Shown: piece after piece, positions 1 through 4,085 of the stretch
How positions within the stretch are numbered: the first letter of the stretch is position 1
Layout of the letters: each line of letters starts with the position of its first letter
The notes under the pieces: generated by a model
Database searches by the model: none
The model's input: the letters and a program-made list of their open reading frames with translations, nothing else
Told to the model about the DNA's origin: nothing
Program-made: the position numbers and the translations under genes
NCBI RefSeq assembly: GCF_915069625.1
Contig: NZ_CAJZFD010000141.1
Span: 1 to 5,539 of the forward strand
Origin: an uncultured Veillonella sp.
Lineage (GTDB): Bacteria; Bacillota; Negativicutes; Veillonellales; Veillonellaceae
Reading direction: 5' to 3'
Length of the DNA: 5,539 nt

Positions 1-91
1 TTCAATCTACCAAAAAAGGTTTCCATCACAGAGTTATCATAACAATTTCCTTTTCAATTGCTTTACTTTTAAATTCATAACTATATCTCAT
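1..91 (-). pseudogene. IS3-family transposase relic (OrfA start fused to OrfB end), partial
   Basis: Reading leftwards from ATG 91-89, the first 13 codons give MRYSYEFKSKAIE, which resembles the start of IS3-family OrfA (the helix-turn-helix subunit). From about position 53 the similarity moves to another frame: codons 50-1 read GNCYDNSVMETFFGRL, the highly conserved block near the catalytic Glu of the IS3 OrfB DDE integrase (usual form GNCxDNAxxExFFxxLK). Nearly all of OrfA and most of OrfB are therefore missing between these parts. The OrfA frame runs on only to a TGA at 28-26, so no functional transposase can be made. The rest of OrfB and the far IS end would lie left of position 1. AAAGGGGG (106-99) is a well-spaced ribosome binding site for the ATG. 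That it is an IS3 relic rests on motif recognition. The exact deletion point (about 50-56) is inferred. Confidence 0.8.
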
Positions 92-92
92 T

Positions 93-130
93 AAAATACC
101 CCCTTTACTGGTTATCCAGTAAAGGGGGTA
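93..130 (-). terminator. 15-bp hairpin: candidate tRNA-Ser terminator that also covers the relic's RBS
   Basis: Arms 97-111 and 116-130 are perfectly complementary (TACCCCCTTTACTGG and its complement) around a 4-nt loop. On the minus strand the stem is followed by TTTT (96-93), giving a short U tract about 31 nt after the tRNA 3' end. This fits an intrinsic terminator for tRNA-Ser, although the U tract is short. The 3' arm also contains AAAGGGGG, the ribosome binding site of the transposase relic. The hairpin may therefore originally have silenced transposase translation on read-through transcripts. Confidence 0.65.
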
Positions 131-161
131 GATATCATAACCTAAAGGGCTTTCTAAATTG

Positions 162-250
162 TGGCGGAGAGGGTGGGATTCGAACCCACGGCCCCTTGCG
201 GAGTCACTGGTTTTCAAGACCAGCTCCTTAAACCACTCGGACACCTCTCC
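162..250 (-). tRNA. tRNA-Ser (anticodon UGA)
   Basis: On the minus strand the sequence folds as a class II tRNA. The acceptor stem pairs GGAGAGG (250-244) with CCTCTCC (172-166), followed by discriminator G (165) and a genome-encoded CCA (164-162). The anticodon stem CTGGT/ACCAG encloses the loop CTTGAAA, with anticodon TGA at 216-214, which decodes UCA and UCG/UCU by wobble. A long variable arm with a GCAA loop (around 191-205), as expected for serine, precedes a T arm GTGGG-TTCGAAT-CCCAC. The gene has its own promoter just upstream and a hairpin terminator downstream, so it appears to be a single-gene unit. Confidence 0.97.
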
Positions 251-261
251 ATAACGGTATT

Positions 262-291
262 ATTATATCAGATTGGCCCAATAATAAGCAA
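262..291 (-). promoter_or_regulatory. Promoter of tRNA-Ser
   Basis: On the minus strand a perfect -10 hexamer TATAAT (267-262) is preceded by TG at the extended -10 position (TGATATAAT). An 18-bp spacer leads to a weak -35, TTGCTT (291-286). The -10 ends 12 bp from the mature tRNA 5' end, leaving a very short leader. The extended -10 probably compensates for the poor -35. Confidence 0.7.
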
Positions 292-310
292 TAACGTAAT
301 ATCGTACAAG

Positions 311-339
311 AAAAAAAGCTGGCTCAAAGCCAGCTTTTT
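311..339 (-). terminator. Intrinsic terminator of the corA gene
   Basis: AGCTGGCT (317-324) pairs with AGCCAGCT (328-335) around a CAA loop, and flanking A/T tracts extend the stem to 12 bp (313-324 with 328-339). On the minus strand the hairpin is followed by seven T residues (317-311), a classic intrinsic terminator about 75 nt after the corA stop codon. The opposite side ends in TTTTT, so it could work in both directions, but no plus-strand gene is present. Confidence 0.85.
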
Positions 340-411
340 CATGTGTATTTGTTATTAAAGTAATGTTTCAACTACTTACTATTGAATTGAGTATTCAGCT
401 AATAATCAACA

Positions 412-1365
412 TTAGAACAAGTCTTTTTTCCACATCCCAATAATAGCAATAATAGAGCAAAGTAGTGCAATGCCTACAACCTCATAGAATCCATTCGGAT
501 CCTCTTGGAATGGCAATGGCACGTTTGTTCCCCACAAGCTAAATACGATTGTTGGCACCGCCATAGCAATAGTAAGGGTCGCCAACATTTTCATAACCAA
601 GTTAAGGTTATTGGAAATAATGGATGTGAAGGCGTTCATCATGTTCATCAAGATATTGGAGTACATTTCAACCATTTCGATGGCCTGTTTATTCTCGATG
701 ATAACGTCCTCTAGTAAGTCCTCATCCTCTTCGTACATCTTGAGAAGATGTTTATAGGAACTATGACCACGCAAGCGCAATAGACGTTCCATAACGGTAC
801 CATTCGTGCGCAATGCAGATGTAAAGTATGTCATGGATTTCTGTAATTCCAACAATTGGAAGAAGTCTTTATTCTTTGTAGTATGACGCAATTGAATTTC
901 AATATCGTCGGTACGGCGGTTGATTTGTTGCAAGTAGCGCAAGAACATAGTTGCTGTGCGATACAAGATTTGGAACAAGAAACGCGTCTTTTTGTATGTA
1001 TAGAACGTAGAAATCTGATTAGAAATGAACGGATACAATACTTCAGATTCTTCTAAGCAGATAGTAATGAAGAAGTCTGGCGTCAAGAAAATACCAAGCG
1101 GCACTGTATCATACATATCATTACCGCGGATAACCGGAATATTGATAACGATAAAGATGTAGTTATCCTCTAACTCCACGTGAGAACGTTCTTCCATATC
1201 GAGAGCGGTCTTTAAAACGTCCGTTGGGATTTCCGTCAAAATATTGATAAGGGATAACTCATCGGGGTCTGGGTTCACCAAATTTACCCAAGAACCTTTT
1301 GTGGCATCTGATACAGTGCTATCGGAAACTAACTCTTCTTCTATATGTTTATACACCGTAATCAT
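412..1365 (-). CDS. corA: CorA-family divalent metal cation channel (Mg2+/Co2+), GTN variant
   Basis: The product is a homopentameric inner-membrane channel expected to carry Mg2+ and possibly Co2+ or Ni2+. The 317-residue length is close to that of E. coli CorA (316). The architecture fits: a cytoplasmic alpha/beta domain (about 1-150), a long charged helical stalk (about 150-260), and two C-terminal membrane helices (about 261-278 and 292-311) ending in the basic tail KKDLF. The loop after helix 1 reads LWGTNVPLP, so the signature GMN is G279-T280-N281. The reading frame is open to 1437, but the start at 1365 is chosen because AAGGAGGG lies 6-7 nt upstream and the promoter's -35 overlaps the longer start. 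It is transcribed alone, between its own promoter and terminator. Family assignment is secure. Ion specificity and direction are inferred, and a ZntB-like role cannot be excluded. Confidence 0.9.
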   Translation of the reverse strand: MITVYKHIEEELVSDSTVSDATKGSWVNLVNPDPDELSLINILTEIPTDVLKTALDMEERSHVELEDNYIFIVINIPVIRGNDMYDTVPLGIFLTPDFFITICLEESEVLYPFISNQISTFYTYKKTRFLFQILYRTATMFLRYLQQINRRTDDIEIQLRHTTKNKDFFQLLELQKSMTYFTSALRTNGTVMERLLRLRGHSSYKHLLKMYEEDEDLLEDVIIENKQAIEMVEMYSNILMNMMNAFTSIISNNLNLVMKMLATLTIAMAVPTIVFSLWGTNVPLPFQEDPNGFYEVVGIALLCSIIAIIGMWKKDLF

Positions 1366-1380
1366 GCTATCCCTCCTTCC
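1366..1380 (-). promoter_or_regulatory. Strong ribosome binding site that fixes the corA start
   Basis: On the minus strand GGAAGGAGGGATAGC directly precedes ATG 1365-1363. The near-perfect AAGGAGGG at ideal spacing selects this start over the in-frame ATG at 1437, which would add 24 residues with no family match. Confidence 0.85.
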
Positions 1381-1407
1381 AACGAACTTATAGTAATCAT
1401 CTAATAA

Positions 1408-1437
1408 ATTATATACTATTTTATAGCTATTATTCAA
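1408..1437 (-). promoter_or_regulatory. Predicted corA promoter
   Basis: On the minus strand TTGAAT (1437-1432, four of six matches to the -35 consensus) is separated by 18 bp from a perfect TATAAT (1413-1408). Transcription would start near 1401, giving a leader of about 35 nt. That is too short for an M-box type Mg2+ riboswitch. Confidence 0.6.
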
Positions 1438-1548
1438 TTCAATTGTGAAAGTTTTGTGTATCTAGAACATACATATACAGTTTTATGTCTATTTATGATG
1501 TACAAATGTATATAGTAAAAGTATCGTAAATGTTTAATCCACGCAATA
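1438..1548. other. AT-rich gap between the ATPase terminator and the corA promoter, no gene seen
   Basis: This stretch lies between the ATPase terminator and the corA promoter. I see no reading frame with a ribosome binding site, no stable hairpin and no RNA gene. The only structure noted is a short interrupted palindrome, TACAAATGTA (about 1501-1510), which is weak and could be chance in such AT-rich DNA. Confidence 0.5.
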
Positions 1549-1591
1549 AAATAACCTCTAAGTTAGTCAGTTACTAACCTAGAGGTTATTT
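1546..1591 (-). terminator. Intrinsic terminator of the metal ATPase gene
   Basis: Arms 1549-1566 and 1574-1591 form an 18-position stem with a single mismatch (1561 against 1579) around a 7-nt loop. The core is AACCTCTA pairing with TAGAGGTT. On the minus strand the stem ends in a T-rich run (TTATTTTATT), about 77 nt after the ATPase stop. The stem insulates corA from ATPase transcription. Confidence 0.82.
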
Positions 1592-1668
1592 ATATCCGCC
1601 CTAATCATTCAGATCAGGAGAATGTAATTTATTTCGTTCCTCTACAGAGCTATAAACTCTGCTTTCAC

Positions 1669-3801
1669 CTAATTACGGCGCAAGATACGAACAGAGTTCA
1701 AGATACAAAGGATGGATACGCCAGTATCACCAAATACTGCCCACCACATGGATGCATAGCCCATGAGGCCAAGCGCCATGATAAGGATTTTAACAGCAAT
1801 AGCGAACACTACGTTTTGCCATGCTACGCGCAACGTCGCTTTGGACAAGTCAAGGATATGTGCAATAGCAGTCAAGGACGGACGCATGAATACAACGTCT
1901 GCCGCTTCGATAGCCGCATCAGCACCGCTACCCATCGCACCACCAACATCAGCACCAGCAAGTACCGGAGCATCGTTGATACCGTCGCCTACGAACATAG
2001 TTGGACCATATTCAGAGCGAATATCTTGTACTACGGACAATTTATCTTGTGGCAACAATTGAGCGCGAACAGCACTTACACCAGTTTCTTTAGCGATGTA
2101 ATTTGCACTTGCTTCAGCATCACCTGTAAGCATAACAGTTTTAATATCTTGACCATTAAGATTAGCAATCGCTTCAGCAGAGTCTGGGCGAGCTTCATCG
2201 GCGATGATGATACGACCTAAGTATGTATTACCTTCTGCGACAAGAACTTCTGTGCCATATTCAGCAACCTCTGTTGGATAGCCTTGCACATTATAGCGTT
2301 CCATAAGGCGGCGGTTACCAATAAGTACTTGTTGACCATCAGTCATACCCACCATACCTTCACCAGCTAACTCTTGAACGAAATCAGAAGGTTCCACTGT
2401 AAGGCCTTGATCTTTTGCTTCAGACACGATGCTTGTTGCGATTGGATGTGTAGAAACGGCTTCGATAGCTGCCGCCATGGATAACAATTGACTGGAACTT
2501 ACATGAGAGCCTACAGTTTCTACGCTGTGAACTTTGAACTCACCAGATGTGATAGTACCAGTTTTATCAAGAGCTACTGCTTTCACATTAGCCAACGCCT
2601 CGATAACGCGACCACCTTTTAATAAGATACCGTGTTTAGACGCATTGCCGATACCGGAGAAGAATGCAAGTGGCACGCTAAGCACCAATGCACATGGGCA
2701 AGAAATAACGAGGAATGTTAAGGCTGTGTAGATCCATTTATGCCATTCACCAGTAATAAGGGACGGGATGATAGCAACAGCCAATGCAAGAGCTACAACG
2801 ATTGGTGTATATACGCGAGCAAAACGCGTAATGAAACGGTCGATTTTAGGTTTAGAAGATGCTGCATTTTCCACGGCATCAAGAATTTTAGTAACCATGG
2901 ATTCTTCAAGAACCTTATCTACACGCATTGTAATGCGACCAGATTCGTTGATACAACCAGACATAAGTTGAGTGCCAGGTACGGCGCGAACAGGTACAGG
3001 TTCACCTGTTACAGGTGCTGTATTAACGCGTGTTTCACCTTCAAGCACTGTGCCGTCTAGAGGAATTAAATCGCCAGGACGAACTTCGATAGTCCAGCCT
3101 ACTTCAACCTTTTCAGGAGCCATAACTACGATTTCACCACCGCAGTCTGTATCTACAACCCGCACCTCTTGAGGACGCATATCGACAGCGTTCATGATTT
3201 CTGTACGACTACGATCAGTTGCTTTTTCTTCGAAGAACTCACCAATACGGTAGAACAAGATAACACCTACGGCCTCAGGTAATGCATCGATAGCAATAGC
3301 ACCCAATGTAGCGATAGACATCAAGAAGTTTTCATCAAATACTTCACCTTTTAGGATATTACGACCTGCGATGCGCAATACTGGGAACGCAAGAAGAATA
3401 TACGCAACATAGTAAATTGGAGTCTCAATACTCTCTGGCAAGCCGATGGATGGGACAAAGGATGACAAGACTTCATAAAGCATGAATAGCAAGCCTGCTA
3501 CGATGACTGCAATTGTTACAGCATCACTACCGTGGTCGTGATCATGACCATGGTCATCCATAGTCGCTTTAGATTTACGTTCATAATCAGCTACTGTAAC
3601 ACCCTCTTCGATGGCATCACAAATGTCTTGAATGTCACGTTTAAGAGCTTCGCGGTCTTCCCAAGAGCCGGTTAATTTTAATTGATGTGTAGCAAGTGTA
3701 AAATTGGCAGTCTCTACCACATCCATTTTACGGATACGATCTTCAATTTTTGCTGCGCAGTTCGCACAGTTCAAATCCTTCAACAACAATGTTTCTTCCA
3801 T
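1669..3801 (-). CDS. cadA: Zn2+/Cd2+/Pb2+-exporting P1B-type ATPase
   Basis: This 710-residue membrane pump uses ATP to export soft divalent metals. The N-terminal heavy-metal domain (about 4-70) carries NCANC with C12 and C15. A His/Asp-rich linker follows at 82-93 (DDHGHDHDHGSD). Membrane helices lie near 94-115, 127-144, 157-173, 175-190, 331-349, 359-383, 657-680 and 683-700. Key motifs are TGEP (265-268) of the actuator domain, CPC (368-370) in the metal site, phosphorylated D412 in DKTGT, the HP dipeptide (452-453), TGD (559-561) and GDGINDAP (605-612). K671 in helix 7 and D692-x-G694 in helix 8 fit the Zn/Cd/Pb subgroup rather than Cu pumps. Length is near S. aureus CadA (727). AAAGGAG precedes the ATG at good spacing. 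The choice among Zn, Cd and Pb (CadA versus ZntA naming) is not decidable from sequence. A dedicated promoter with an ArsR/SmtB-like operator lies upstream. Confidence 0.95.
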   Translation of the reverse strand: MEETLLLKDLNCANCAAKIEDRIRKMDVVETANFTLATHQLKLTGSWEDREALKRDIQDICDAIEEGVTVADYERKSKATMDDHGHDHDHGSDAVTIAVIVAGLLFMLYEVLSSFVPSIGLPESIETPIYYVAYILLAFPVLRIAGRNILKGEVFDENFLMSIATLGAIAIDALPEAVGVILFYRIGEFFEEKATDRSRTEIMNAVDMRPQEVRVVDTDCGGEIVVMAPEKVEVGWTIEVRPGDLIPLDGTVLEGETRVNTAPVTGEPVPVRAVPGTQLMSGCINESGRITMRVDKVLEESMVTKILDAVENAASSKPKIDRFITRFARVYTPIVVALALAVAIIPSLITGEWHKWIYTALTFLVISCPCALVLSVPLAFFSGIGNASKHGILLKGGRVIEALANVKAVALDKTGTITSGEFKVHSVETVGSHVSSSQLLSMAAAIEAVSTHPIATSIVSEAKDQGLTVEPSDFVQELAGEGMVGMTDGQQVLIGNRRLMERYNVQGYPTEVAEYGTEVLVAEGNTYLGRIIIADEARPDSAEAIANLNGQDIKTVMLTGDAEASANYIAKETGVSAVRAQLLPQDKLSVVQDIRSEYGPTMFVGDGINDAPVLAGADVGGAMGSGADAAIEAADVVFMRPSLTAIAHILDLSKATLRVAWQNVVFAIAVKILIMALGLMGYASMWWAVFGDTGVSILCILNSVRILRRN

Positions 3802-3815
3802 GATATCTCCTTTGA
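3802..3815 (-). promoter_or_regulatory. Ribosome binding site of the metal ATPase
   Basis: On the minus strand CAAAGGAGATATC directly precedes ATG 3801-3799. AAAGGAG sits about 6 nt from the start, which supports this start codon; the heavy-metal-binding domain then begins within the first few residues. Confidence 0.8.
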
Positions 3816-3839
3816 TAATAGTGAAAGCTTCTATCCTGT

Positions 3840-3869
3840 ATTGTAAGTTAATAGGTAATATTTTTCTAA
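3840..3869 (-). promoter_or_regulatory. Possible second, proximal promoter of the ATPase
   Basis: On the minus strand TACAAT (3845-3840, five of six) lies 18 bp from TTAGAA (3869-3864, four of six). The -35 falls inside the perfect dyad at 3865-3880, so a protein bound there would block it. This is weaker than the distal promoter and may be chance in AT-rich DNA. Confidence 0.35.
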
Positions 3870-3880
3870 TACTTATTAGA
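3865..3880. repeat. Perfect 16-bp dyad in the ATPase leader
   Basis: TCTAATA (3865-3871) and TATTAGA (3874-3880) are exact inverted repeats separated by two bases. The two-base gap suits a dimeric DNA-binding protein better than an RNA hairpin. It overlaps the candidate proximal -35. The responsible regulator is unknown. Confidence 0.45.
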
Positions 3881-3903
3881 CATATCTTGTTTCATATCTT
3901 GTT
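3881..3903. repeat. Tandem 11-nt direct repeat in the ATPase leader
   Basis: CATATCTTGTT occurs at 3881-3891 and again at 3893-3903, with a period of 12 bp, immediately next to the 16-bp dyad. It may be a slippage product or a pair of protein sites on nearly the same DNA face. No function is assigned. Confidence 0.6.
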
Positions 3904-3943
3904 ATATATGTTCCTAAACATTTTTCATCAGATATTCTTATTT

Positions 3944-3963
3944 ATATGAATGTCTGTTCATAT
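3944..3963. promoter_or_regulatory. ArsR/SmtB-like operator at the ATPase transcription start
   Basis: ATATGAA (3944-3950) and TTCATAT (3957-3963) are perfect inverted repeats with six bases between. Read as 9-2-9, ATATGAATG-TC-TGTTCATAT matches the ATATGAACA-N2-TGTTCATAT style of site known for ArsR/SmtB metal sensors such as NmtR and CzrA, with two mismatches between the half-sites. It covers the predicted transcription start and early leader of the distal promoter, so a bound repressor would block initiation. The match to known operators is from memory. No regulator gene is in this window. Confidence 0.6.
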
Positions 3964-3967
3964 GTTT

Positions 3968-3996
3968 ATTTTATATCGAGTGAGAGTAAAAGTCAA
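3968..3996 (-). promoter_or_regulatory. Main predicted promoter of the metal ATPase
   Basis: On the minus strand TTGACT (3996-3991, five of six) and TAAAAT (3973-3968, five of six) are separated by exactly 17 bp. Initiation near 3961 would give a leader of about 160 nt before the ATPase start. The operator-like inverted repeat lies immediately at the start point, which supports this promoter as the controlled one. Confidence 0.65.
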
Positions 3997-4008
3997 TACA
4001 AAATTACA

Positions 4009-4085
4009 TTCACCTTATATCAAATTTAATACCTTTATTTCAGATTTTATTCGCTTTATATCTAACGACCTTCACCTTATATCAA
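4009..4085. repeat. Three-copy 15-nt direct repeat upstream of the ATPase promoter
   Basis: TTCACCTTATATCAA occurs exactly at 4009-4023 and 4071-4085. A third copy, TTCGCTTTATATCTA (4050-4064), differs at three positions. Start-to-start distances are 41 and 21 bp, close to four and two helical turns. The rightmost copy includes the last codons and stop of the importer gene. The set ends 12 bp upstream of the ATPase -35. It may be a set of regulator sites or a decayed duplication of the gene end. Confidence 0.7.

Larger units (their letters stand above)
1..130 (-). mobile_element. Internally deleted IS3-family element, one end only
   Basis: The transposase relic and the hairpin just upstream of its start codon look like the left end of an IS3-type insertion sequence, in the order terminal region, hairpin with ribosome binding site, orfA start, then orfB end. 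The element sits directly downstream of a tRNA-Ser gene. Its outer boundary is uncertain: it lies somewhere between the hairpin and the tRNA end at 162, and a TG dinucleotide at 137-136 (minus strand) is one candidate terminus. The second end and any target duplication are outside the window, so the element cannot be named. Confidence 0.5.

Noticed and set aside
92..244. Minus-strand reading frame extending the transposase relic upstream through the tRNA
   Set aside because: It translates the tRNA and the hairpin. Only the part from the ATG at 91 has transposase similarity.
161..358. Plus-strand 65-residue reading frame beginning MAERVGFEPTAP
   Set aside because: It is the antisense translation of the tRNA-Ser gene and the following terminator, a well-known type of false protein in databases.
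1366..1437. Longer corA start at 1437 (24 extra residues)
   Set aside because: It overlaps the predicted -35 region, has no ribosome binding site and no family match. The start at 1365 has an excellent one.
1366..1437. Mg2+ riboswitch (M-box) upstream of corA
   Set aside because: The predicted leader is only about 35 nt and shows no structured element.
1763..3172. Several plus-strand open frames of 66-134 codons
   Set aside because: They are antisense shadows of the ATPase gene without ribosome binding sites or recognisable domains.
3938..3961. Tiny leader peptide MNRHSYK (minus strand) before the ATPase
   Set aside because: The ATG would coincide with the predicted transcription start, with no ribosome binding site, and lies within the operator palindrome.
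4009..4085. CRISPR array
   Set aside because: The repeats are only 15 nt, spacing is unequal, one copy lies in a gene end, and there are only three.
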